Assembly (NCBI RefSeq): GCF_030272615.1
Contig: NC_081412.1
Coordinates: 694,282,083-694,346,082, forward strand
Direction: 5' to 3'
DNA from: Cryptomeria japonica
Taxonomy: Eukaryota; Streptophyta; Pinopsida; Cupressales; Cupressaceae
DNA: 64,000 bases
Shown here: one piece after another, positions 48,367-59,940 of the stretch
Layout: each line of letters opens with the position of its first letter
Position numbering within the stretch: position 1 is the stretch's first letter
Translations under genes and position numbers: made by a program
Notes under the pieces: model-generated
Told to the model about the DNA's origin: nothing
Seen by the model: only the letters and a program-made list of their open reading frames with translations
The model's database searches: none

Positions 48367-49527
48367 AAATAATGTCCCAAAAAAAAAATCTAAAAAAATT
48401 GAAAACTGTCCTGAAAAAATCCAAAAAAATCAAATAAAGTCCTCGAATAATCCAAAAAAATAAAAAAATGTCCTGAAATAATCCCTAAAAAGTCAAATAA
48501 AGTCCTGAAAAAATGAATTTTTTTTTTTGTAAAAACTAGAAAAAACAAAACAAAAAATATCCCCTTTGTGCATAGACAGATCGCTGAGCATACATCCAAT
48601 GACTCTCAATCACACACTGTGCTTTACTGCAAATCATGCATTCACAGATGAACTTTTCAATCAAACCAGACATTCAAATTGATCAAAATTGTCATAACAA
48701 TCAATCAATATCATTTGTCCTTGCCACTACTATCATGGGTCTTATACAGGGTGTGGTATACTCGAAACCAGACTGTGTCCTATCTTAGACGGGGTACCGC
48801 ATTCCCTGAAAGCAGACAACATGATCATTCCTATTTTTCACTTTTGACAATGACGATCACAATGTTTGTTTGACTTGGTTGAATTTGTGCATCTTATCTT
48901 TTTATTGATTTATCTTTGGCTTCAATCATGTTCCTATGTTGCTCGAGGATGTCACTGAGTGAGTTAGAGTGACCGAGATGGTTCATGGTCCCTTTTATTT
49001 TTTGTTGTGTTTGCTATTTGTGGAATGTTTGTCAAAAATTGGGGCAACTATATCATTGGGTGTCTGTGATAAGTATGTTCGCTTTGTGAACACCACAAAT
49101 ACCTTGACCCTTGATGTATGCACCCTAGGATGCTTCACTCATTCCTTGTGTGCGATGTGTCTATCTTTTGCAAAAGGGGTTGCATTCCAGCTCTGGCCTT
49201 CAATGCCATGATGCTCTGCATCTACTTTGCTACAATAAATAAAGGTTCTCACCTACTTATGTGCATTTGTGAAAGCAAGTTTTCCTTCATCTCTCACTAT
49301 CCTCTATCTAATTTCTTCTTATTAACATTTCTTCCATCAGTCTTGGCAGTCCATTCGGTCTAGTTCTCCATTCAAATCTATCGTCTTCTGTCATTCTTAT
49401 CTATCAATTGGCCTCTTTTTTGGATTTTTCTGGCCAATTCCTCGAGGGGGCATGTATATGTCATTGTCATTCTCTGGGGCATTTTCATTATTGTTCTTTG
49501 AAACAATGCTTAAAATCGCATTGTCTC
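48367..49527 (+). other. Shortened 3' untranslated region of A1
   Basis: Begins inside the TGTCCTGAAATAATCC minisatellite (to about 48515) because the paired-box part was deleted. It then continues collinear with A0 and A3 to the purine tract at 49528-49541. No gene. Confidence 0.7.
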
Positions 49528-49541
49528 AAAGAGGGGCAAAA

Positions 49542-50871
49542 TGTAGACATCTAAAAATGGTCAATGCTTGCGGAGTCATACTTTAACATTTGCGTATTGC
49601 CTTATTTTAGGGTTTTTACATCACATTAACATTTCTTCTATGTTGTGCACTTGGTCTTTATCATTTGCAAGCATTGAGTCCTTCTTCTACATTCTTCATT
49701 TGTCTCGCTTTCGAATTTGGTCTTGTCGATAACAATCTCCAGTCATGATTTTGGTCGATCCTCGTCCTTGTCAATCTTGTCATTTTGCAATCGATTTGTC
49801 ATTGATCCTTATCAACTTGTCAATCTTGTCATTTTGCGATCGATTTGTCATCAATCGTTGTCCTTTTCAATCATGTCAATTTGGTTCAATTAGTCATTGT
49901 TCCTCGTCAATTGGTGCCTATCAACTTGGTCAATTTATCAATCAAATCATTTATCAGCATTGGTCCTTTGTCGGTCAAAATCATGATCAAATCGACCCTA
50001 CATCAATTATCTTTTGTCAAGACCTAATTGTCATGCTTGCATTTCTAATTCATCTTCTAGGATTTTATGATTTATTCATTTAATCTTGATTATCATTTTC
50101 CCTCTAGGTTAAATAATTTATTTATTTATCCTAAGTCTTCTTGTCACAATTAAATATTTATTTAATTGGCTAATTAATTCCTCTCTCTTTTTGTAAATTA
50201 ATTAATGAATGAAAAATTATTAATTAATTTACCTAATTTTCATCAATTTCTAATTTCCTAATTTCCAATTCATCTAATTTTCTATTTTCTCCTATTTTTC
50301 TAATATTTCCCCTAATTTCATGGGAATGACATGTCAATCTTGTCATAATTTGTCATAATTTGTCAATCAATCAATTTTGCATAGCAACCTTGTCAATTTT
50401 GTCATAATTTGTCAATCATTCAATCTTGCATAGAAAGTGTCAATTTTGTCATAATTTGTCATATTTGTGATTCTTGATTTGAAATTTCCTTTCAAATCTC
50501 TTCATGCTAATCTTGTCATCTCTCCAATTTGTCTATAAATTGGATGAGTTTCTTCAATCAAAGGATCTGATCAATCAATCATGCTTCTAGTATCCTTACG
50601 CTGCCATTCCATCTTAACAATCTTGCTTTCATACTATGCCTTGGCATTTGTAGGTGAGATCCACAAACAAAGCAATTTGAAGGAGAAAGAAGGACAATGG
50701 AGAATTATGGAGGAGATATTCGCATTTGTGATAGTTTGCATTTCATTTGAATGTCTTGTTTTCATGTCTCTATTGAATGTTTTTAGGATTTCTTATCATT
50801 GCAATTTAGTTTTCGTGATTGAGCTAGTTTAATTTTGATTTGCTTTGATGGTTTCCAAATTCCTATCTACA
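49542..50871 (+). repeat. 3' LTR of A1
   Basis: TGTAGACATC to CTATCTACA, 1,330 bp, TATA-like box at 50534-50541. Followed by ATAGC and the minus-strand copia gag. Confidence 0.92.
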
Positions 50872-50876
50872 ATAGC

Positions 50877-51500
50877 AACATGACCAAATTCTTCAAAATC
50901 AAATGCTCAAAGTTTTCCAACCAAGGTATCTCTAGATACTAATGTATTAGGTATTGTTCTCAACTCATTAATAGCAGTTAATTTCATTTTGTAAGCCCGT
51001 GCCAAAGCTCTTAAAACTTTAGACACAATTTCATCTTCACTTAAAGATCCTCCACAACATTGTATTCCTAAAATAATTTCATTAACTCTTTCCATAAATG
51101 CATAAATTCTTTCATCTTCTTCCATTTTTAAATTTTCATACCTAACCCGGTAACATTCCAGTTTTGCAATTTTGACAATGGTATCTCCTTCATTCAATGT
51201 TTCTAGTTTATCCCATATAGTTTAGTAGTAGATCTATCTGATAATCTCATGATTTGCTGATCTAATAATGTGCTTAGAAGTTCTTCTCTTGGTTTGCAAT
51301 CATTCTCCAAGTCTTTAGCCAATGTCGATGGATGAGGGATATTCGGAGTAGGACCAGCATAGCCATTCTTTGTAACATCACATATATATCTTCCAAGTAG
51401 TTCAAATGCATTTCCATTCTGATCTTCCATATACCATAGTTAGTTCCATCAAGTTTAGGACTGTCTTTCTTGAAAATATTTGTTGTCGTAGGATCTCCTC
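50877..51500 (-). pseudogene. Gag of copia element D, N-terminal and central part
   Basis: Minus strand. It begins a short way after the primer site with KLDGTNYGIWKIRME, the conserved start of plant copia gag (DUF4219-like). One frameshift near 51380 is followed by DVTKNGYAGP and then the UBN2-type gag domain: LRMSDRSTTKL-like segment, GDTIVKIAKLECYRVRYE, MEEDERIYAFMERVNEII, LSEDEIVSKVLRAL, LTAINEL. Stops at 51203-51205 and near 50905. The frame ends EEFGHVA at the A1 insertion and continues at 5939. It forms the particle shell in intact elements. Confidence 0.9.
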
Positions 51501-51532
51501 AAGCTACTAGGCTTCTGCAAAAAGAGGACTTA

Positions 51533-51544
51533 GCTCTGATACCA
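51533..51544 (-). other. Primer-binding site of copia D (initiator Met)
   Basis: The reverse complement reads TGGTATCAGAGC, two bases after the LTR end (CCTAACA, then AT). Confidence 0.92.
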
Positions 51545-51546
51545 AT

Positions 51547-52637
51547 TGTTAGGAACTGGGAAGGACAACTGAGAGGGGGGGGCTGAATCATTTGTCAATA
51601 AATTATAACCCAAAACAAATTATTCCAACTTAAAACTTAGTGTCTGTAAAACAAACTTAATGTCGGTAAAACAGGTTAATAGTTATAGCAATACCAGTAT
51701 AAATTAATGTATGAAACAAAAAGAGAAACAACATCCACAACACATGACATAAAGATTTTGACATGGAAACCCTGTAAGGGGAAAAACCATGGTGGGAAAC
51801 CTTACCCACAATCAGATGATACTACTATAGATAGTAAGTGTATACAAATGGGTTCTACACACGCAAAAAGACCAATCGCCTAGAGCTCATTGCTCAATCA
51901 CAAAATAGGAGTCACACTAGCTACAATTGGATGGTTAAATCCAATAACAATATACTACTTCAATATAGCATATGCAATATTGGATTCAGTACCAGTTTAA
52001 GCTCTGACCATGAGTGCCAAACACCTTCATAACCTTTCCTTCAACCTTCAGATAATATCTACATGATTTGCACAAGGATCTTCTTATTTTCGCTCTTCAA
52101 TGATCTTCAATATTTGCACACACTCATAATTTCTGATCTTTAATAAGATCTTACAATCATTTATACAATACCTAAGACCTCAACATTAGGTTGGCTCACT
52201 AAAGATATTATATTTAAATCAATTACAAAATAAGTCTTGATGAGATACAATATGTCAGATCAATACATTTACACATTATCCAATCAATAAACCATTTCCA
52301 AAACGTGTTGTGCTAATCTAGAATAGATATCATGTACTGGTCTATAACTTAGACCTATCTGTCAGTAAAGGAAAATATGTGAACCCGATTAGACCAATAA
52401 GCAAAACACCAAAACCAAACATCCAATCCATGTCTTAGACATAACCAAATGAACTCCAGATGATAACAAGTCATCATCACTGTCGGTGAACCATATAACT
52501 TGTCGGTGAATCATAAATCAGTGAGTGTGCATAAGCCAACATCCATGTCGGGACCACAATGTGCCAGTTAAACAATAAACCAATATTACCAGACAAAAGC
52601 AATGCAACACATGACGAAGTCATCCATAATAACAACA
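51547..52637 (-). repeat. LTR of copia D
   Basis: Minus-strand reading TGTTGTTATTATGG to CAGTTCCTAACA, 1,091 bp. It contains TTCACCCCCCC-type sequence near the end and a block reading (plus strand) GGGGAAAAACCATGGTGGGA that E and a diverged fragment at 53990 share. GTCGGT motifs recur. On its 3' side is the D primer site; on its 5' side is a purine tract belonging to the short unit shared with LTR E. Confidence 0.82.
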
Positions 52638-52720
52638 TCTATAACTCATATCCCCCTTGATAGCCTTAAGGATCCTTCCCAAGTGGTTAAGCCTTAAAGT
52701 AATTAGGCTCTAATACCAAT
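52638..52720 (-). other. Remnant internal region between two copia LTRs
   Basis: Only 83 bp. On the minus strand, LTR E is followed by TGGTATTAGAGC (primer site with one mismatch, 52707-52718), about 50 bp, then AAGGGGGATATGAG (purine tract) directly before LTR D. So a primer site and a purine tract remain with essentially no genes between them. Confidence 0.75.
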
Positions 52721-53826
52721 TGATAAAATTATAAGGCACTGAGAGGGGGGGGTGAATCAGTGCAAGCAAAAACAACAACACAAATCTGATCACCACATAA
52801 GCTAACACCCAATAAAGAATGCAACTCATAAAACAATGTTTTTCATGTGGAAACCCAAATGGGAAAAACCATGGTGGGAATTAGTACCCACAAGATCAGC
52901 TATCTATAGAATAGGGATCTAACTGGTTAAGGTATTATAAATTCTTTGTTAGGAGCACACCCAGTTAGGTTTCTTAGCCTAGTTAGGAGCTATTACAATA
53001 AGGCTTGTCAAGACCAGCCCTATTAGGAGCTACCCAACAATGGGATTTAAACAACACAAGTTAATGTGTGACCCTATTAAGGGATTTAACCTTCAGACTT
53101 GTGAGGATCCTACCGCACCCTATTAGTAGTGACCTTGTTAGAGAATTTTATCTTGCTACAACTGTTAGGGAACAACAAGTGACTGATCTACCATTGGCAC
53201 CTCTATGCCTGATTTGATCCACTTCAGATTTGCTTCTAACACTGACTAAACATCAATATAGAGCTTCTTCTTTCACCACACAATCAACTTTACATTAGAG
53301 ATCTCATATCTCATACATCATCATGCAATATACTCCTTTTTTATAAACAACTCTACTAAGTCATCTAAGAACCCTTGGAACAATTCCCTAGGTACAATGT
53401 ATCTAGTCAATCTTTCACATTATGCTTTACTCATGTCATCCACAAACAACTTAACTCAAAAATAAAACATTAAGTCTATTGGTTTACTGATCTATGTAAC
53501 TCTTCTCAACCGGTTAAGTGTTCTTCAAGACTGACTACTTAGAACAACATAACTCGCTCATACAGTTAAATCTACTGATGTGGTTCCGGTCATAGACTCC
53601 TCCCAATGTCATGAAAATTCTTTCCAAACGGCAACACTTAACTCTTCATTGATCTTCCATACCAGTCGCTTGAACATAGCTCTATCACTATTTACCAGTT
53701 CACTGTTCAACTGCTTCCTCTATGAGTTAGGCTTTATGGGTTGGACTAAATGGCTTAGATAACTAATAAAACATGATTGCCATCAATGACAACGCAATGC
53801 AAGTCATCAATCAGCCTCTTACAACA
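52721..53826 (-). repeat. Copia-type LTR E (diverged from D)
   Basis: About 1,106 bp on the minus strand, TGTTGTAAGAGG to AATTTTATCA. The end at 52721 is well placed by the primer site; the start near 53826 is inferred from likeness to the D start (GATGACTT and TTGCATTGC). It shares GGGAAAAACCATGGTGGGA with D and GTGAATCAGTGC-type sequence next to a run of seven G. Confidence 0.6.
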
Positions 53827-54442
53827 AAATCATCATCAAGCCAATAGGGGGTGAATTAGTTGTCACCAAAAACCTACACAACTTGAATTTAATCTCAGAT
53901 CTGATAAATAAACATGAAAGCATAAATCAACAACACATCATAAACACACATAATACCAAGATTTTTCATGTGGAAACCCTGTTAGGGGAAAAACCACAAT
54001 GGGGATGAACCCACAAAACAGGTATACTCAGTTAGAAGTATTACAATAGGGAATGCACATGCATTCAACCACATTGCCTAGAGCTTACTGCTAAAAAACA
54101 ACAAGGGCTACAACCTAGGGAAGGCTCACTACTTTACAAACAAATTTAGATCACATCTGGAAATCATGAACTGAGAAATAACATCCTCAATGCCTACTTA
54201 TAGTTATGGTTAAGAACACAATTGTTATCCATTTGGTGGAATTGATTATGTGTTGCATTGATGTTTTGTCATCGATGCCAACACTAGTTATTTGGATTCT
54301 TTACCAACACCCTTCTAGTCCCTCTAGGTTGAGTGGTTTCTGGTTGATTTGGATCCAACATGATCCGGTAGGCTTCGATATAGTTTGGTGATAGAATTGG
54401 ATTGTTCATGATACTCATGCTCATATTTGGTTAGTTGGTTTT
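53827..54442. other. Diverged copia LTR fragment and unassigned AT-rich DNA
   Basis: 53845-54130 resembles the 3' part of LTRs D and E on the minus strand (AGGGGGTGAATTAG; CATGTGGAAACCCTGTTAGG; GGGGAAAAACCACAATGGGG), but no primer site is visible. 54200-54442 has TGTGTTGCATTG on the plus strand, like a copia LTR start in the opposite direction. No gene is supported. Confidence 0.4.
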
Positions 54443-56836
54443 TGTTGTGCCCAAATTGTTGGGCTAAAAATGGAACAATTTTTTTTTTTTGAAACACTTA
54501 AACTCTCAAAATAATCTACATTTAAAGTGGAAATCAAATAAGTCTTGTCTTAACTAGGATGTAAATAGAATTGTTTTCTAAGGTTGGATTAATTAACCAA
54601 CTCAAATAAGCGACATTAATTAAAGGAGATTAATTAATCCCAAGAGGGTTGTCACAATTTTATTTAGTTAATTTAAATATCTTACTTAAGTTACCGCTAT
54701 TTAAAATCGAGGGATAATTAGATATCTCAAATGCATTTAAATCATTTCTGACCAAACAATGATAATGCTATTTAAAATTAATTAATTGAATGCACACAAA
54801 TTCATTATTTAAATCTAACTAATAAGGGTTCAAATTCCACAATGACATTAGTCAAATAAATCCAATTTTATGCTATAGTCAATTTTAATTTCCCCTAAAC
54901 CTTTAAGTTTGACAATATAATTAATCTGGCCAACATTGGCCTCAAAGGCTAAATATTCGTAAAAATAATTAATAATTTTCAATTATAAATTTTTCCCAAT
55001 TTAAAAATATAACTTTACGTCCATATTTAATCAAATATATCACTAACTATATAGTTTCCCTAGTTGAATAAATTAAATCAACTATGCGATTAATGTTTCC
55101 ATATAACATTAATCCTCCATTTTAAATTATATAAAATAAACTATATTAAAAATTAATTTTCTCCCACGTCAAATAAGGAGTTTTAAATTAATAACACATA
55201 AGGTTAAAATTATATGGGGGGAATCATTTTCAAATTTTGGAAAGTATTTCCCCCCCCTTCTTATTTAATTTAATATTATTATTATTTTTAAATCTCAAAC
55301 CCTAACTAGGGTTGAGTAATTTTCTTATATTTTATTTAAATCCACATAATAATCCCTTTCTTTTATTTTTATATTATTACATAACCCTATTATTTTTGTC
55401 TTTTATTTATATGCAAACCCTAATTCAGATTTGTATTAGGGTTGCATATTATACCCACAAGCAATTCTTAAACTTAAATTATTTCCTCTGCCCTAACCCG
55501 AAACTGGGTTAGGGTTTGTTCTTTTTTTTTTTGGTGTGTGTGTGTGTGTTGTGTGTTGTAGGTATAGAGGCCATGGAGGTGGTGGCCAAATGGGGATAAG
55601 GCAAGGTGGCAACCGAGTTTGGGCAGTATGATGATGGGAGGTTTGGAAGCACAGTGCGGGGCTCCCCTGGACGCCACTATGCGTACACATAGTGGCGGTC
55701 ATGCCATCCACTATGTGCACCAACAGTGGCAGCTGATGCTGTCCACTATGCGTACACATAGTGGTGGCCGATGTCATCCACTGTGTGTAAGCACAGTGGC
55801 AGCCGGGCTGTCCACTGTGTCTACACACAGTGGCGGCACCTCCACGGCACCTACTGTGTGCAAACACAATGGCTCGGCCCACGAGCCATCCACTGTGTTT
55901 ACACACAGTGGTTCGGCTCCAAGGAAATGCCTCCTCTCTTTTTTTATTTATTTATTTTATATATATATATATGTCAAGTTATTAGGGTTAGGAATCTCTA
56001 TTTTTTTTTTAAATAATTTTATACACTAGCATGCAGGCCCCCCTTTTTTTTAACAACAATACATATATATATATTTTGTTTTAAGCTTGCAGGAATTGAT
56101 AAAATAATGGCAACATTTCAATGGTTATATGTTTCATTTCTTAGGTATGATTTATTTTAATATACAGAATTAGGAGTTATGACAGTATATAAAGTACACA
56201 ACATGCTAAATATTTCATATAGTTCATTTCTTCAATAGAAATTATTACATCTAGGTTCCTTTTCTGCAATACTAAAGAGGAAAAAAAATGACAGAATTTA
56301 AAAGTTAAAACAACAACTCCATAAGCCTAGAAAATCATTTACAATAACTTTAGAGATAGATTATTAAATCTATCTAACCATATTCTATATTAAGAATGAA
56401 TAAATAACTGGAACTAAGTAATTAATTTCTATTTTACTAACATTTTTGCTTTACTACTCCCTATTACTACATTTATACTTCCTGCATCTCCTTCTTTTTT
56501 TCTTTATAAATAAATGACAGAATTAAATAAATGAAAGTAGCATATTACACTCTAGAAAACACTTAGAAACTTACAAAAAAAGAATGCAGAAACATTTATT
56601 TCTCTATTTTACATTTATCCAAGAATTGCAATTTGAACTTTAAAAAAATGCATTGTTTATAAGAAAAATCTGAATACAATATGTGCCTTTTACAAATGGG
56701 TAAAATACCCAACTAGTCTCTCATCCCTAATAGATGAGGACTTAACTTAAATAACACTTTTCTATCCTTCCAAAACAATTACAATAATTACATAATTATT
56801 TCTTCCTTTCTCCAACTAAGAAAAATCTGCAACTCC
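54443..56836 (-). repeat. Old inverted LTR related to the B LTR (part)
   Basis: On the minus strand the order is: palindrome array, TTAGGG-rich stretch (near 55484-55518), AATTAGGGTTTG, long AT-rich DNA, A-run, then TTTAGCCCAACAATTTGGGC and CACAACA at the end. This matches the last 1.5 kb of the B 3' LTR (32150-33215) in order and in several blocks, though it is strongly diverged. 56050-56836 shows no clear likeness. It is probably a 3' or solo LTR, since no primer site follows its end. Element C has inserted at 56837, so its 5' part may continue beyond the window. Confidence 0.6.
55674..55911. repeat. Second array of seven 22-bp palindromes
   Basis: Units at 55674, 55708, 55743, 55778, 55812, 55851 and 55890, spaced 34-39 bp. 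Forms include arms CCACTATG and CATAGTGG around CGTACA, and CCACTGTGT types. Both unit count and palindrome match the array in the B 3' LTR, while the spacers differ (for example GCGGTCATGCCAT). Confidence 0.88.
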
Positions 56837-58022
56837 TGTTACTACTTATCAAATTGCCATTAGTTTCATATCCAAAGTCATACTATATTCTAGTCAGTTA
56901 GTATTACCAAATCATGCAGTCGGTACACACAGAGAAGTAGGTATGAACAGTCTAGTTAGTTATTGAAGAAAGCAGTCACAGAACACAGTATTCACCGAGT
57001 TGTTTACCGAGTAAAGGTTCATGGCTGCCGAGTGGTAAAATTAACTCACCGAGTTGATATTCACCGAGTGAAACATTCTACTAGATACATTGAACCTAGA
57101 CATGCACATGAAAACATGTTACAAGATTGAGGCACATCTAACCATTTTTGCATTGGAAATTGCACTATGAGATTGTGTATGATTACAAGGCCAATCTAAC
57201 CTATGAGATATTTTGTTTAGTTATTCATTCGAAGAATCTTTTTGTAAGATCAAAGAAATGAATCAGATCACCGCTGTAAGAGATCTATATATACAACATG
57301 ATTCTAGGGTTAGATACAAGACATGATATGATGTGATATGAGATAGTAGTGTGTATACATGAAGGAAGACTGCTACAGAGACACAGAGAGGTCACCGAGA
57401 AGGTTATCAGTGAACAATCAAAGAACAAAGTAAACAAAAGGGTTTACCAAGTTTCATTATGGGTTACCGAGGTATGCTACAAGCTAGGTAATCTTATCTA
57501 GAGCACATAGAATCTACTTTAACATTTTAGATGTAAAGTTGCAGATATTTGTAATGATTATACTGTAATATTTTGAAGTTGTAAGAGAAACCTTTAACAA
57601 GGTAAAAGACTCTAACCAAGTCTATAAATTGTAAATCCTTTAACCAGGTGCTACACTTATATAGTGTTGTAAAAATCCTTTAATAAGGTAGATCTAACTG
57701 ATCTTAATACTCCTAACAGGGTAAGCTATCAGAAATAGCTAAATGTAGCTCTAACCGAGCATTCTTTATTATTGTAGTAGTGAAGTTGTGGGTGCCATCC
57801 CCACTGCAGTTTTTCTCTCTAACCAAGAGTTTCTGCGAGACCAAAATATATGTGTTATGGAGTGAATCATGTATGATTGTTATCTGTTGATTATAGTTTT
57901 ATTTTATGTTACTGTACTATTCTGTTTATGCATAACAGTAAGGTTATTACAAAAGAAAAGTTTTGGAGTACTGATTCACCCCTCCTGTCTTAGTACATTA
58001 GCTTTCTATATTGGGCCTAACA
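56837..58022 (+). repeat. 5' LTR of C
   Basis: TGTTACTACTTATC to GGGCCTAACA, 1,186 bp. The U3 contains at least six ACCGAGT-type heptamers between 56990 and 57080. TATATATA lies near 57288, within ATCTATATATACAACATG, and may be the TATA box. The frame running over 57869-58084 is LTR/leader sequence that happens to be open. Confidence 0.92.
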
Positions 58023-58024
58023 AT

Positions 58025-58036
58025 TGGTATCAGAGC
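58025..58036 (+). other. Primer-binding site of C (initiator Met)
   Basis: TGGTATCAGAGC two bases after the LTR end (CCTAACA, then AT). Confidence 0.94.
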
Positions 58037-58084
58037 TTGAATCTTGGAAAAGGGTTTAACCACCTAAAGAGAAAGATCTTAGCA

Positions 58085-59416
58085 ATGGAAGGCTACAAAC
58101 AATATCGAAAGATTGTGCATCTTCAAGAAGAGCTGGATAATGCAAATCATGTGATTGCAAACATGCAGAGGCAAATGCAAAAATCTCTTAAAGTAAGGAG
58201 AAGATTATCTGATGACTTGTAGGATTCTCAAGAGCTAGTGGAACAAATTGAGACATCATCTGAGAACAGTATATTTGAAGAAACTGAAGAAATGATTGGA
58301 ATGTTGAAAGAAAAGAGCAAAGCATTGGATGATCAACCAAAAGCATTGAAAAGAGAACATGAACATTTCAGTACACAAATGACTGAAAAATTAGATGCAT
58401 TAAGGAGAGCTGAGGATAAAGCAAGAGATCTACAAAGAGATAAACAACAACTTGAAGCTCTAGTATTTGATAAGGCTGATGAAATCATAAGGTTAACTGG
58501 TATTCAACAAAATATGATAGATCAACTAGGTTATGCTCATCATAAAGCAATTCTGAAGAATGATGAAAATCAATCATTGAAACTTGAAGTATCAAGGTTG
58601 ACTGGTGAACTTGAAACAGAAAAGAAATCCAAATAATCATTGGAGAAAAGTTATGAAGCATCAAAGATGTTGGATGAGCAATTGAATACAAGAAGACTGT
58701 ACAAAGATGGAGGACTCGGTTACAAAGGAAAAGACTCTACCGAGAGAGGAGAATCATCAAAAGAAGCTGGAAAAAGAAATAACATCAAAAGGAAGAAGCC
58801 TATTTGCTACTACTGTGGAAATAAAGGTCATACTGCCAACATATGCCAGATCAGAAAAGGTAAGCAACCGAATATCTCTAAGTCCAATGGATATTGTTAT
58901 AATTGCAAAAAATATGGTCACATACCTAATCAATGTAGGACAAAGTCTATTAACAACCATCAGAAGGTAAAATTCAAAGGGTTTTGTAAAAACTGCAATA
59001 GATATGGACATAGTACTGAGAAGTGCTAGTTTAAGCAAAAGAACTACATGAAATATCTAGACCGAGCAAACACTGGAGGTTACCAAACTCACACAAATTC
59101 TTACCGACAATATGCAGCAGTACCATGGGATTACAATACAAGGATATGGTCCGAATGTTGTGGAAGATATGGACATATAAGTGCCAACTATTTTATAAGG
59201 TTTGGAATGAACAATCGGAGATCATGGAGAAGTCCCGGTATGGCATGTTTTCATTGTCACAAAGTTGGACATTTAGCTAGAGATTGCAGAGATCAACTGA
59301 GAAGAGACACTAAGGAGATAAAAGAAAAATTCAAGATGATTTGGAAAAAGAAAGAAATTATGGCTGATGAAGAAAGCACCTTACCTACTGAGTCAGGTGC
59401 ACCTATTTCAAATTAG
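58085..59416 (+). pseudogene. Gag-like ORF of C: coiled coil plus five CCHC-type knuckles
   Basis: One frame from ATG 58085 (MEGYKQYRKIVHLQEEL) to 59416, with three in-frame stops (58220, 58634, 59027). The N-terminal 190 codons are heptad-rich and charged (HLQEELDNANHVIANMQRQM, LRRAEDKARDLQRDKQQL) and lack the usual capsid fold motifs. Then come knuckles CYYCGNKGHTANIC (58806), CYNCKKYGHIPNQC (58895) and CKNCNRYGHSTEKC (58985), a decayed fourth (SECCGRYGHISANY near 59150, two Cys lost) and CFHCHKVGHLARDC (59246). Copia gag normally has one knuckle. RNA binding is very likely for the intact form; particle formation without a capsid domain is unclear. Confidence 0.85.
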
Positions 59417-59940
59417 TCAAGAAAAGGTATGAAGGGACTGCATTCTTTAAAAGTTAAATCATAACAGTTCCTATTTTATTATGAATAGAATTCAAAATCT
59501 GCATAGTTAAGATCCAATTAGAAAAGTTTGCATACTATATAGGAAACCTGTCAAGTTGGTGTATACAAGAAACCTATCAAGTCAGTTAACAAAGCAAAGT
59601 TGGATACTTGGTGAAAGCAGAAAATGAAGTAAATCGGTAAAAGGTGAACTGAGTGCATTTAATATCTTGACCTAACTGGCATGGAGCCCGATAAGGTATT
59701 TTTGAGTACTTAAAAGTGTTTTCACGGTCATTATCATTCACCCAAGTTTTCGAGAAGCAGAGTAGAGTGAATCAAAGCGACCAAACTTCATTCAAAGTGA
59801 ATTTCAAGGTATTTACATCAATCTATTCACACTATTTAGCTGGTTTTTGATCTAGTCAAATTGCTAGTGTCTACTGAGTGTGAAGAGTAAGTCACTTGTA
59901 AGCCCCAAGGATAACCTGTCAAATTTTACTTGAGATCTAC
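59417..59940 (+). other. Spacer between the two ORFs of C
   Basis: About 520 bp with stops in all frames and no recognisable motif. The length and the fresh ATG at 59941 suggest a second transcript, splicing or internal initiation for ORF2; none can be shown. Confidence 0.4.

Noticed and set aside
55484-55518. CCTAACCC...GGGTTAGGG as an interstitial telomere repeat
   Set aside because: Only one inverted pair, not a tandem array, and a related stretch lies in the B LTR, so it belongs to the LTR.
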